A DNA stretch of 64,000 bases, from the NCBI GenBank assembly GCA_037954665.1, contig JBBMOL010000022.1, positions 5,828,001 to 5,892,000 of the forward strand. The letters are read 5' to 3'. Source of the stretch: Laguncularia racemosa (Eukaryota > Streptophyta > Magnoliopsida > Myrtales > Combretaceae). The stretch's first letter is position 1. Every line of letters starts with the position of its first letter. This document shows, one piece after another, positions 21,306-32,817 of the stretch. The notes below the pieces were generated by a model. It had not been told where the DNA came from. It did not search any database and saw nothing but the letters and a program-made list of their open reading frames with translations. The position numbers and the translations under genes were made by a program.

Positions 21306-22780
21306 TTTTTTGCATAATAGGTGGAGCCTAGACCATTTGATCCTTCAGTCTTGATATAGTAAGAGGAACATCAATCATAGGCCATCTAAGATGGAGAGGT
21401 AAACGACCATTAACTTGTTGATTACTTTATGTTGCATTACGAATAGTATAACATTTTGCTTATTATCATTTGAGGATCAACGAACCCTTGTTGTTCGATG
21501 TCATGAGTTGTCACTCTATCATGATAAGCACATCATCCCCATCAATCATCAAATGGAGCCATACATGCATTTGGCGAGATTCGAAGGTGTAAGCCACCTA
21601 CCATTCATTCCATTAGATTGGCACATGATAATTGCATTGTTCAAGCAATGGAGGCCAAAGATGCACACATTCCACATGCCAATAGGGAAGTTTATTATCA
21701 CCCTATAAGATGTAGAGGTCCAACTAGGCTTCCCCATTGATGGTCAGGTAGCTATAGGGAGTAGTTGCTTGGATTGGGGTTTAATATGTGAAAGATTGAG
21801 GGGTGCGAGGCCGAAGTCTTGGGTAAGGGGGAGGGGGTGCATTACCATGATGTGACTGCATGATATGTTATGGATCCTTCTAGAAGTCATCGAAGCAAAT
21901 CAAATCCATCGCTATATGCATGAGTATATATTGCAGTTGATAAAGGGATTTATCTTTGTCGATAAATCCAATGCCCTCATCCACATAATGTTTCACCTAA
22001 CCTATGTTATAAGTGCATATTAGGATGCACTCGATAAGCAAAGCATGGTATAGGTATTTTAGTAACCAAACTTTAATTTTTTTTTTTTCTAGTTCATCAT
22101 ATTTATTGTTAACATTGAATATTATTTTTTATCCTTTAGATAGAATGGGAGCCATACTCTAGGAATCTGATTAACGTCTTACCACATTTTTGCAAAAGCG
22201 GCATGCACATTTGGACCTTTCAGGCTCCACTCATATGTTTCCACATTATTGAGTAGCATTATCCAGATTGAGTGGCAAACCAATTTGAGGGGTTTTAATA
22301 TATCCCATAACCGATGAACACGCAACTAAAGCTCCATCAAATCAACTTACGTGAGAAGGTTGATGTGGATTGGTCAGTGTACATGTTATGTATATAACCT
22401 TGTGGGAATAGCGTGTGGATTGGGTGCTATACATAGAGGGGCCTAGTGGTGTGCATAAGGAATACATACAATGGTACGACTTAATCAGTCAATGACATAT
22501 CGGATACGCGGGGGCTATACTTGGATTTCTTGTAAGTACAACATCAACACTAGCTAAGTGAATCATTGCATGACTATTCCTTATTTTATTTATGTTTTGT
22601 TCTAATTTGCAGGGTAATACGTTAAGACAAATTTGCCTATCATCGGATCTTGACACGGCCGTTAGAATAGTTGTGCATGGTCTTCAATTCATGCATCGTC
22701 ACTGGAGGAGGGGGGTAATGTTGAACCCATAAGTGTAGTAGCAGAATATTGCAAAGGTGAAGGTTGAGGTATAACTAAAC
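21306..22780 (+). pseudogene. Plant mobile domain (PMD) protein pseudogene
   Basis: PMD proteins (related to MAIN/MAIL1, often carried by Mutator-like elements) are plant-specific. The start resembles EPRPFDPSVL at 21320. After an intron-like break come YMHLARFEGVSHLPFIPLDW (21560), FKQWRPKMHTFHMPIGKFI (21640) and DVEVQLGFPIDGQVA (21710). Then WEPYSRNLINVLPHFCKSG (about 22150) and IWTFQAPLICFHIIE (about 22210) match the second conserved PMD block. TLRQICLSSDLDTAVRIV and FMHRHWRRG (about 22630-22710) close it. Several stops (for example in ITL*DVEV) and shifts disable it. The probable intron at about 22040-22140 suggests a once-expressed gene. Family assignment is firm; origin in a MULE is inferred. 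Confidence 0.8.
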
Positions 22781-22839
22781 TGGCTTAGCAAGAAGATTGC
22801 AATCCAATTGTAAGTGATCTTAACTAATTAGCAAGTTAT

Positions 22840-23870
22840 TAAACATGTGTGGACTGTCAAATCTCATCACCACGAACATGCCCTTCAACTTCTTCTTTCA
22901 AGCTCGAAGCCTTTATTTACAATCGTTATCTCTTCTCAAATAATAAACAAACTAAAGCAATAGACTAGATTCTACAACGCTAAAGTTACAATGGTTCTTT
23001 ACATGGTAAGACTTCATTGTTTGTATCACATCTGCTTTTGTTTTGAATCTCATGTCCCTGTTCAAATCATTATTATTGCTCAAATCACTACAAATATTAT
23101 TTTGCTCTTACTCGAAATACATATAATCATCACTACCACCAATATTGTAGTATGGAATAGGATCTCTAACTACCATGCTTGGTAGTTCAGCTTGCTCTTA
23201 TTGATATATTGCTTGTGTCGAGTACGTAGGTATGGTTGGAGAGTCCTCTTCAACTACCTCATCTCTATCATTTTCACTTTCCCCATCCTCCTCCTCAAAA
23301 CTCTCCTCATTATCGGTACTCTCCTCCTCAACACTTATTCCTACATCAGTACTTGTAGCAGTTTTTGCTCCCAAACGAACCATATACAAATCACATATCT
23401 CTAGTTGTTTTAATACTAGAGTAACTACTCTATCTACTTCATCTTCATCATTGCCTTCCATTAGGATTGGAATTGAGGGCTCAAATGTTGACGGCTCAAG
23501 TTGTGTTTCTTCCATGTTAAGTGATGAATATGGCTGCCTACTTACTTTAAAGGTCTACCTTTCGGAGGGGCCTCATAAATCCTTAGAAATTCTTATATAC
23601 AACTGTTGTATGTTATGATCTCCATAGGATTCAGCCATTCAATGAAATTTTCATCATCTTTAATTACCATCAAGGCATAAGATGCACTACCCCCATGAAA
23701 CATAGGATGCTTGTGAATTATCTCAACCTTCACTTCAGTTGGATCGACTTCGATGCTCCGACATATTTTGTATAAGAATTTGGTGTAGTTGACATTTGTC
23801 TTCATTTTCAACTCCTTGATCAGATCCCTATCATATTTCATCCTTTAATTATCAACCACAATATTTCTAA
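22840..23870 (-). pseudogene. Mutator-like (MURA) transposase, N-terminal half
   Basis: On the minus strand from about 23841: a PB1-like N-terminal module (FLYKICRSIEVDPTEVKVEI, then IKDDENFIEWLN) and a long acidic linker rich in E, D and S (23515-23200). A MuDR/transposase-associated domain follows, with DMRFKTKADVIQTMKSYHVK (about 23050) and VVESSLLLWKLVCLL (about 22960), breaking up by 22840 near a HTC-like remnant. This order is typical of plant MULE transposases before the DDE core. The catalytic core is absent here. Stops at about 23198, 23140 and 22930 and a shift inactivate it. Confidence 0.7.
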
Positions 23871-24671
23871 ATGCGTAGATCATCAATTTGTAGTTAACCA
23901 TTGTTTTCTTATCCACAATAAATATATATTATCAGCTTTTTAAAAAAATATCAATTTTAAATAACAAATTGTAAAAATTAATGAACAGTTTTTCGCACTT
24001 GTTTCTAACTTTGAAGGTCATAACTTTTCGCTTATATAAAGTTACGGAGCTCATAATATATATAAAAAAACTTATTTGAGTCTACTATAGCTGAGATTAA
24101 ACAGCACAACTGCTTGTTATTTTTTTTAGAGTTAAATTGGCATGTTTCATGGCCTGTTGCCTATTATATCATTACAAAAAATGATGTGAATTGTTTGTAC
24201 TGAAGGTGCATACTTGGAATGCACCTTTAGTACAAATTGCTGAAGGTACATTCTATATCCGTGCCTTTGTCACATATTTTAAGAATAAGTTTACCAAATA
24301 TCCTATTTTGAGATTTTTTTTTTAAATTGCATTATTTTAGTGGATTTCCCTATTTTTAAAAGTTATGGAAAGATAAAAGTATACCTTAAATGCTAAGAAA
24401 GTCTATCATCATTACCCAACCAATGAGGGTATATCTATAATTTGTCTTTTTTTTAAAAAAAAAAAAAAATCAGTTTGGATTAATTGGATATTCGGGTTTT
24501 CAATTGCTAAATTCCATTAATATAATTAAGATAATCATTTAGTGTTGTGATCACTTTTCCCTTAACAAATATGCAATTTCCAAAATTATAGAAGTGATTT
24601 AATTATATTATGGGAAAAAATATAGAGAAGTTTATCAATATTGAATATTTCAACATTGCTAGCCTATGTGT
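23871..24671 (+). other. Spacer with a hairpin; right part matches intron 3 of the PCR gene
   Basis: No gene seen. A 15-bp inverted repeat sits at 24197-24233. From about 24370 the sequence aligns loosely with 30060-30400, the end of intron 3 of the intact PCR gene (for example AATTCCATTAA...AATTAAGATAA). So the foreign insertion in the pseudogene ends at about 24360. Confidence 0.45.
24197..24233. repeat. 15-bp inverted repeat (hairpin)
   Basis: GTACTGAAGGTGCAT and ATGCACCTTTAGTAC, one mismatch, around a 7-base loop. A third partial copy (CTGAAGGTACATTC) follows at once. It may be the terminus of a small DNA element. Confidence 0.6.
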
Positions 24672-24840
24672 TAACCTAATTATGGGATGGATGATGAATG
24701 CTTGCAAGGACTTATGGTGCCACCAACTAGTTAAAGAATGATAGGCTAATAGTCAAGTTATGACTACTTTATTCTATTCTTTCATGATTCAACTTGTAAT
24801 CTTTCTATCTAGTAATAGATTAATAATGTTGCAATTTTCA
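24672..24840 (+). pseudogene. PLAC8/PCR-type pseudogene, exon 4 and 3' flank
   Basis: GGATGGATGATGAATG and ACTTATGGTGCCACC, then AGTTAAAGAATGATAGGC, align with exon 4 of the intact gene at 30424-30512 but with deletions and stops. Downstream GTGAAGATGAATTAGGATT (24857) matches GTGATGATGAATTAGGATG at 30599. So the pseudogene kept its 3' flank. It is the third piece of the paralogue that begins at 18591. Confidence 0.75.
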
Positions 24841-24899
24841 TAATCTACACTTTATTGTGAAGATGAATTAGGATTTTCCATGAAAATAATTGTTGTCCT

Positions 24900-26060
24900 T
24901 TTTTTGAAAAAAAAAAAAGAAGAAAAAAATCGTTGCCATTAAGAAGATACAAGAATCTATCTGGTGGGCAAGACTCCCAATCCGTAAAAATCAAATTAGC
25001 TAACCAAGATGGGGATAAAGACACCTTAAAACTGCAACTCATCTCTAGTTTTCCTTGTGTAACTACCTAATCTACACTTGCATTAGCTTCCCTTTTTAAC
25101 ATAAGATAACAAAAAGAAAGAAAACAAGTTCTTCAAAAAAGAAATGCCACTAATAATCCCTCGGCATCTCTAAGGTCTATAGCTTGCAAAAGACACTCCT
25201 TTCACTATGAGAATATGATCAAACTCCACCTCCAATTTGGACCATCTCTTGTTATTTGCAAGTTGTAGACCTTCCTTAATAGCTTAAGCTTCAATTACTT
25301 TATTGTTTTCTCGTAAGGGAGATGTATAGTTGAAATTGCAACTAAAGTTTCTTTAGAGTCTTTGTAAAAAATGCCAATACCACCATACTTTAATTTCAGG
25401 TCAAAAGATTCATCACAATTTATTTTTTTATGATCAATGCTAGGGGGTGACCATCTATAAGATGAGTTCAACCCTCTAAGCTTGGATTTCAATTTGTTGC
25501 CATCATTATCATGTGTTGTTAATCTTAGATGACATTGTTGTGACTTAAAGCCCTTGAAGCTTGTAATGTTCTTTCCACACCATGTTGTTGCTAAAATTAT
25601 AAGTTGTAGATGGAGGTCTTCTTGTGCCAACTCACTAATGTAATGTAAATCTGCATTCTCTATAGATATACGGTTAGGTGTTGTAGCAAGTGGGTTTGTA
25701 CAACTCAAAACAATATCTTTTCCTAGTAAAGCACATCCCTTAATAACTCTTTAATACCAAATTGATTAGCAACAACCACCTTATTCGACTTTTAGGCTAG
25801 ACTAATTAAAAACATAGTCATTTTTATGAATTTAAATATTCTAAAAAATGATAAAACTCTTGTCTCAAAAGTCCTTGCATTGCAATTTTGAACTTGAAAA
25901 ATTCTCCACCAACACTCATCCATTCCATTGATTGGACACTCATCAGTTTTGAAGCCAAAACTTGCAAACCATAACACTTGGACCCAAGAGCAATGAAAAG
26001 ACTTGTGTTCCATTGTGTCAGGTCATAACACAATGCACATTTTGGATTTGAAGGAATTTT
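24900..26060 (-). pseudogene. LINE (non-LTR) 3' end: zinc-ribbon zf-RVT and RNase H
   Basis: From about 26050 on the minus strand: CALC in a decayed zf-RVT motif, with SFHCSWVQVLWFASFGFK (about 25990-25940). Then an RNase H-like domain: WSPPSIDHKKINCDESFDLK (about 25450), GGIGIFYKDSKETLVAIST, and after a stop AIKEGLQLANNKRWSKLEVE (about 25260). The A-rich run AAAAAAAAAAAAGAAGAAAA on the plus strand at 24908-24927 lies near the 3' end. Only the 3' part is present, as usual for 5'-truncated LINEs. Stops and shifts make it inactive. Confidence 0.75.
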
Positions 26061-27420
26061 CCAATTACAAAAGGTTTTGATTAATGGCTAAAGTATTATT
26101 GTTATTTACCTTTCAATTTCCAAATTAACAACTATTTGAATCTAAATATGTCGATTCATTTTTTCACACTTTAGGAAGAGAGCTAAGTGCTTTGGTTTCT
26201 TAATTCACATCCTTTGCTCTCCATTCCAACCTAGTGTCAAAAGGATTGCTAAATTCAATACGAAAGTGTAGAGGATCCAAATCCAAAGGGGAAATGGTTA
26301 TTATGTGTCAAAGGATAGTAAAGGCATATTATTTGGAAAAGTAATAAGATCCAAATCCATTTGAATGAGTGATATGATCCAAACAATTAAATTTAACTTA
26401 AGATGATATTAAAATATGATTTTTTTAAAACTAACTCATCAAGTCTTAATATTTTTAAACACCTTGAGTATTAATTAGGTTTTCTTATATTTTATGGCTT
26501 CTAACTTCTTTCTTATGCCCATTATTGCTATTACTTATACAAGTGCAATAATTCAACAGATTGATAACCGAAATAATCCAATAGAGCTTATTAATTGTTA
26601 TTTTTCGTTATTGCTATTGGCCATTTTCCACATGCTTGAGACTCTTGCCACCAAATCATTCCTCTTACTCTTTGACATTTTCCATGGTATCTTTTTAGGT
26701 ATTCATCTTACTCTTCATGCTATATGTAAAGTTCTAATACTTGCTGCTCAAGAATCAATAACAACTTAGGATATTAAAAGGAAAAAATCTTAGGGATACA
26801 CGTAGACCAATAATTAAATCAAGTTTGCTTAAAATGTTGTTAATTTCATTCTATTTCCTCTCACGTTCTTCACGGGAGTGAGAAATTCTAGCTTTAGGCT
26901 TACGGGCCGACAAGACGTACTTTGCACATGGGTTTATCTTGCGCGATTGAATGGTCGCCATGGTCAAAGTAAACTCTCTTTCTCTCTCTCTGTGAGATTT
27001 TAATTTAATAATCACCTATTGCATGATTCTTGAAGGCTTCTGACTTCTGACTTTTGGAAAAATAGTTAATCGTATCAATAAAAGTTTGAGAACAATAATA
27101 TGTGATATTATATGACGATATAACGATATATATTGTGTTAATATGAATTTGAGATAAAAGAAAAGAAAAAGAAATATCACTCTTTATGTAAAACAAAATG
27201 TGACAATCCAATAGAATAGTAAAGTATCCAAAATATATAAATTTATAAATAATTACAAATAATTACGAAACGATTTCATTAACCCATAAAAAAAAAAATC
27301 TTCTTTTTCTACTTGCAATGCATATTACATCACCCATTTGTAAATGAATTATATAATGCCTAGAATTTAACCCTAAACTAGTCAAGGTTTTCCGGCGAAT
27401 CATGCACAGCACTTCCAATA
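26061..27420 (+). other. Region upstream of the intact PCR gene; no gene assigned
   Basis: Bases 26095-26200 match 40375-40465 (AACATTTGAATCTAAAT-like, ATTCATTTTTTCACAC), a block shared with LINE-rich DNA. A 91-codon frame at 26494-26769 encodes a hydrophobic peptide (FSLLLLAIFHMLETLATKSF) with no family resemblance; I regard it as probably not a gene. A CT repeat lies at 26979-26991. The rest is ordinary AT-rich intergenic DNA. Confidence 0.4.
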
Positions 27421-27428
27421 CCACGTAG

Positions 27429-27435
27429 TATAAAT
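27429..27435 (+). promoter_or_regulatory. TATA box of the PLAC8/PCR gene
   Basis: TATAAAT 94 bases before the ATG, preceded by a CACGTAG motif and followed by a CT-rich leader (27450-27515). The same box-to-ATG arrangement is kept in the third copy (TATAAATC at 47456, ATG at 47546), which supports function. Confidence 0.7.
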
Positions 27436-27522
27436 CAACATACACATCTCCCTCTCCCTTCACGTTCTATCTCCCTAACTCTCTCACTCTCTCTCTCTCT
27501 CCCTGCTTCCTCCCTGATCACA

Positions 27523-30512
27523 ATGGGACGTCTTGATGAAGCGGATACTACAAATTACCAAAAACAAGATATACAAGAAGATTTATACCCCCCTAAGAGC
27601 CCCCAAGTGAACCCTGCAGGTTTCCCTCATCAACCGACCACCTACCCGCCACAAAACGCACCACAGATGGGACCACCACCAGCGGCTTATCCACCACCAC
27701 AAGGACTCCAGCAAACATATCCGCCTCCTCAGGTTACACCACAACCGTATCCACCACCGCAGCCTGTAGCTATGCAACAACAAGCTGAAGGGTACCAAGG
27801 GATGGCTCAGCGAGTGCAATACGCACCGCCACCGGCTAGTGCTGGGGAAGTGCCACAGCAAAAACCAATGAAGCCTCCACCAATGATGCAGCCTGCACAG
27901 GTCATTCCCGCAGTTGGGCCGACTCCTATGCCTAATATTGATGGTTGGAGGACTGGATTGTTTGATTGTATGGATGACCCAATGAACGGTATTGCGCTTT
28001 TTTGTTTTTTTTTTTTTTAATTTTACCATATATATATATATATATATATATATAATGAATCAGAATAAGTAAAATATAGATCAAAATGCAAATTGAACCT
28101 TTAACTCTCCAAAATTTTGAAAAACGAGGGGCTTGACTCTTCCACGATTTCCAAAAAGTAAACTCACCTCCCTCCTCAACCTCTACTAACAACACCTTAC
28201 ATTATAAAGTTTAATAATGTTCAAAAAAAAAAAAAATCATGAATTTCATTTTCTCGTGATAGTATGAGAAGTTAAGTTCAGTTTTTAATAAACAAGTGCC
28301 ACGAAGTATGTTTATTAAACGCTTTTAGAAATATTGATGCTATTTTTTTGGGGAGGAATTATGATTATGCCATGTTTTCAGCTATCATTACGTTCTTCTT
28401 GCCATGCCTGACGTTCGGCCAGATAGCAGAGATCGTTGACAACGGCCAAACATGTAAGTCCAAATCCTATTATATTATTTTCTTATACAAATTAAATTAT
28501 ATTAATATTAGTATATACACGACTTCTTTTAAAGAGTTTTCTGGTCTATGTAAGGTATTATATTTATTTTCGAGCAAAAATTCAAGAAAAACTAATGATT
28601 TTTCATTGTTACATGTGGGATGGACTAAATATACAGCTTGCGGAACGGGTGGGCTCCTATATTTTCTGATATATTCAATCATTGGAATGCCATGCATATA
28701 TTCATGTACGTACCGTACAAAGCTAAGAAGCAAATTTGGATTAATGGAGACACCCGCACCAGACTGGGTTGTTCACTTCCTCTGCGAGCCTTGCGCCCTC
28801 TGTCAAGCATACAGAGAACTCGATAAGAGAGGCTGGGATCCTTCAATTGGTATGAGTGTCTACTCATATGGATGTCGAATAATAATAATTATTGTTATTT
28901 TTGTAATTGCAAATCTACTATAAAACTATTTATTGGTACAAATAGATTTTTCAACTTTTAAAACGTTTTCAAATATTCTTTTAACTTTTAAAAAATATGT
29001 ATATAAATTATTTAATTTACAAATGGGTATTTTTTTCTGGTTCTTTTTTTATTTTTTTATTATTTATTTTTTGCCTGGAGAGACAAAATCAATCATAATC
29101 CAAATCCTCATAAATATTCCTCTTTTGGAGTTTGTGTAGAAGAAAATTAAAGCTATTTTCTTTTATGATTAGATTTGATACTTACTATAAACAATCTTTT
29201 GTTAAGTAAATTTAACTAGTTATTGGAAGGGTGGACTTCCTATAGCAATGCCTATAATATTTCTATTTTACTATCAGGGGCCATAAATTAATATCATATA
29301 ATAAGGGTATAAAGAAATTGTGTCATCCGGGAAGACTGAAAATGCTCGAATGTATAAGAAGTCATGTCTTAATGTTACTATTGTCATATGGATTAACTAG
29401 TAGTGAATAAATATTAATAAATTTTTAATATATAAAAATATAATAAATATTAATTTTTTAATAAATATCTATTATTAGTATGATAGATATTATTGTTATT
29501 AGTATTTACTCATCATTAATTAAACATATTGCATATTAATATCAATAAATCTTTAGTTTTATAGCAAGTGTTTTACAAGGTGAGGTTAATATTTAGTTTG
29601 TAACTCGGATTCGATTTTCCCTACTCAAAATTGTAATACTAGTTGAATCTACATGTGCACATGAATTTGTTTGAGATAGGATGCGGTGTCACGTTCACAA
29701 GGTCAACATCTTGTCTTGGCAACTCTTGTTTCAATGTTAGACAATTATGCTGTGTTTTGCATTCAACAGTGTGCAATTTCACGCATTTCAATTATTATAT
29801 AATTATTCTTTTATAAATATTTTTTACGATTAATTTTTATCTTAAGTATATCTTTGTCAATCATATGTATACATTTAGATAATAAATTATTATTTAAATA
29901 TAAAAAATTGTTATACTAAATCAAATATGTATATGTAATTGGTTGAAACATGATAAAGAATAGAAATTGGAAGTCGCATATGGTTATTTATTTATTTATT
30001 TATTGTTAATATTGACTTTTTCGGTGATGATTACAAATAACATTCTCAAAAGTCAAAACTACCAAGGAGGTGTAATATAAATATCTTAAACAATCTAGTA
30101 ATTTTTATTTTTTTTTGGAAAAAAAAAGTGAGAATATGAAGATGTGCTACTAGAGTTTAAAAGTTTTATCCCTATTTGATCAATAATTTTGAGTGGTGCA
30201 TTTATAATTTGCCTTTTTATTTTAATTTCAAGATTTTTAAGAACTTAATTCCATTAAATTAAGATAACATCATGGAGCTGGAAACAACTTGACCTTGAAA
30301 AAAACATGCAGTTTCGAAAGCTACAAAAATAAGCAACTTATTTTCGAAAAAGAAAATTAGAGTGGTATATCACTGAAATAATTGTGATATTCCTGATGAC
30401 CAATGTGAAAAACCTATTTACAGGATGGATGGGCAATGTTCAAAGGAACCTATATCTACAAGCACAACAAGCTATGGTGCCACCTAGTAACCAAAGAATG
30501 ATGATGGGCTAG
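27523..30512 (+). CDS. PLAC8-family protein (PCR / cell number regulator-like), four exons
   Basis: The only intact gene here. Exons by splice rule and frame are 27523-27988, 28382-28453, 28637-28849 and 30424-30512, all GT-AG, 840 nt and 279 residues; the frame stays open across all junctions. Residues 1-140 are rich in P, Q and Y with repeated YPPP. The PLAC8 domain starts at W142 and shows CLTFGQIAEIVDNGQTSCG (164-182), a hydrophobic segment (184-204, probable membrane span), CEPCALCQAYRELDKRGWDP and the terminal GWMGNV. Family members sit in the plasma membrane and affect cadmium, zinc or calcium handling or organ size. The usual CCxxxxCPC is AIITFFLPC (156-164), so three of its four cysteines are absent. 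That makes metal transport uncertain. Intron 3 is long (1574 nt, AT-rich); intron 1 holds a TA repeat near 28029-28053. A LINE ends about 125 bases after the stop. Confidence 0.9.
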
Positions 30513-30639
30513 TAGTCATGTTGTGAACTACTTTCTTTTGTACTTCCAAGGGTTCAACCTGCTATTATATTTTTGCCTAGTCAATGTTCTAAATTATTGT
30601 GATGATGAATTAGGATGTTCTATGGAAGCCACTATTATT

Positions 30640-31544
30640 ATTATTATTTTCCAGTAAGTGCGAGTTATATTATTACAAAATAGAAGTACAAAATACTAGT
30701 TTACCAACATCACAAGCAACTTGCTATTGCTATATTTACATCAGCCATGCTCAAAAACCTCCCTAACATGGCCATAACTAGTTTTATCTTTTACTAACAA
30801 AGCTATAACTTCGGCTGGTGGGACAAGCTTCCATGGAATGTTGCAAACTTGCTAATTTGTCTACTAGACTTAGTGATCTTCAACCATAGAGAGCTCTTGC
30901 CTGCGAGCATGAGAAGCATTAGCATATTGCATTTTATAATTTACACAGGAGTCAATTTGAAGAAGAGATACTGTTATTGCTAAATTTGATGCAAGAATGA
31001 TCTCCTTGAATCCAAGTAGCCTAGCATACTTGATCCCCCAATACAATGCCCATAATTCTGCTTTTAATATTCCTATCTGGCCAATTTTCCTTCCAAAACC
31101 GAAAATCCAATCCTCTTTGCCATCCCGCAATACACCTCCAATAGTGGCTAGGTTGCACAAAATAGAGGCATTAATATTAACTTTTAGCCATCCATTAAGA
31201 GGCAGCTGCCAAATGACAATTCGATGATTTGGAATTGAAATCCTTTTTCTTTTCTTCTTTTTTCTTTTTCTCTCTTATGATAAGCCCACAGCTCATCAGC
31301 CTTTGTGCGCACATGCTGCAAGAGTTATACAATTGCCTCTAGCTTGCGAAACAAAGTGTCATTTCGAGCTTTCCAAATAAGCCATAATGCAACAGCAAAA
31401 ATGAAAAAGTGAGGTAGTGTAGCAGACAAAAATGCCTTCCTAATTTTCCTACAATTTCTTTGGACCCATTCTTGGAAATGCCAGTCATTGCATTCCTCAA
31501 TTCCTAGATGCCACTAAAGAGCATGCCTAGTTGGGCACCAACGG
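30640..31544 (-). pseudogene. LINE, 3' segment (zf-RVT end and RNase H), left of the copia insertion
   Basis: Continues the LINE at 36265-37930 across the copia element. From 31544 down: WHFQEWVQRNCRKIRKAFL and ALWLIWKARNDTLFRKLEAI (about 31450-31340; the usual helix after the zinc ribbon), WLKVNINASI, then RNase H with NLATIGGVLRDGKEDWIFGF (about 31155) and GILKAELWALYWGIKYARLL (about 31060). The retained Asp/Glu pattern is typical. The 3' end near 30636-30652 shows ATTATTATTATT on the plus strand, an AAT-type tail. It lies about 125 bases beyond the PCR stop codon and may have displaced the original 3' end of that gene. Confidence 0.82.
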
Positions 31545-31751
31545 TGTTAAATAAATGATTCAAAATAAGTTAAGACAATATAAAATTACAAAGATTTGGT
31601 TTGTTAATATTCTAGTTTATCTTTTAGTTTTAGAATTATTCTTTTCTTAAGTTTATAGCATGTTCAAACAATAAAAGATGATGAATGGAAACATATCTTT
31701 TGTGTGCTGCCAAAATTCGTATCTTTGAAAATCTTTGATTTCTCTCCAACA
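31545..31751 (+). repeat. 5' LTR of the copia element
   Basis: TGTTAAATAAATG to TCTCCAACA, 207 bp. Short for a plant copia LTR. Contains AATAAAAGATGATG near 31670, a possible polyadenylation signal. Confidence 0.92.
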
Positions 31752-31755
31752 AAAG

Positions 31756-31770
31756 TGGTATCAGAGCTTG
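31756..31770 (+). promoter_or_regulatory. Copia primer binding site (initiator tRNA-Met)
   Basis: TGGTATCAGAGCTTG, four bases after the LTR, complementary to the 3' end of initiator tRNA-Met, the usual copia primer. Confidence 0.9.
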
Positions 31771-32817
31771 CAAAAAAGGTGGAAAACGCTCCAGGTTCAA
31801 TCCTACATTCACGGTAGCATCCAAAACGCAAAGAAAACATCAGCAATCAGACATGGCAACCAGTAATGGTTCTGGAGGGCACTCTCAACCTTTGATTCCG
31901 ATCTTCAAAGGGCTATATTATCTAGAGCTTGAAGATGAAGACATTGTTTAGGTCTCAAGAGTTATGGGATTTCATTGAGAATGGTTATGTGGAAGGGAAT
32001 GGAGAGCCTAATGCACAATTGCAGGAAAATTGCAAGAAAGATGTAAAGGCCTTGTTCTTCATACAACAAGCATTGGACGATGAAATTTTTCCTTGTATTG
32101 CAATAGCAAACATGGCCAAAGAGGCGTGGGAAACATTGAAACAAGAGTACTTAGGTAACAAAAAGGTGATCTAAGTAAAATTGCAATCTCTTTGTCGAAA
32201 TTTTGAAGTTTTAACCATGCTTGAAAAGGAATCCATACAAGCATATCTGGCTAGAGTTTCCGAGATTGTGAGTCAAATGAAAACTAATGGAGAGGAGATT
32301 AGTAATGAAGTCATTGTAAGCAAAGTTCTAAGGAGTTTAACAAAGAACCTTGATCACGTCGTTGTTGCAATTGAGGAATCCAAGGATCTATCAATCTACA
32401 CCTTTAATGAATTGATGAGTTCATTAATTGCGCATGAGGATAGGTTGAATCGTCTTATTGAAAAAAGTGATGAAAGGGCGTTCCAAGTGAAGGGGGAGTC
32501 CAACTTTAAAGGAAAGGTTGAGGAGTATGTTGGAAGAGGTTGTGGATGCAATAGGGGTGGATTTCGTGGTGCTGGTAGAGGTGGAAACAAGGGACGTGGT
32601 CACTACAATGACTAGCGATAATCTAAAAGTGTGATCCAATGCCACTATTGTAAAAAATTTGGACATAAGGAAGCTGAGTGCTAGAACAAGCAAAGGGAGA
32701 GGAAAAAAGGGGCAAACTTCACAAAGAGAGTGGATGACAAGAATGAGAACAAATTGTTCTTGGTGCAAGCTGTTGCTTCAAATGCAGCACCGGAGGTCTG
32801 GTTCGTCGACAATGACC

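Noticed and set aside
23232..23618. Serine-rich frame on the plus strand (128 codons)
   Set aside because: It is the antisense reading of the acidic linker of the MURA N-terminal half.
16020..23870. The two MURA halves explained by one simple inversion between them
   Set aside because: An inversion of the whole interval would also flip exons 1-3 of the PCR pseudogene relative to exon 4, yet all pieces are on the plus strand.
26494..26769. A 91-codon hydrophobic frame upstream of the PCR gene
   Set aside because: No homology I can recognise, no promoter or conserved neighbour; AT-rich DNA readily gives such hydrophobic frames.
27583..28195. Open frames on the minus strand opposite the PCR gene, rich in W, R and L
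   Set aside because: They are the reverse reading of the proline-rich exon 1 and the TA repeat of intron 1; no independent domain.
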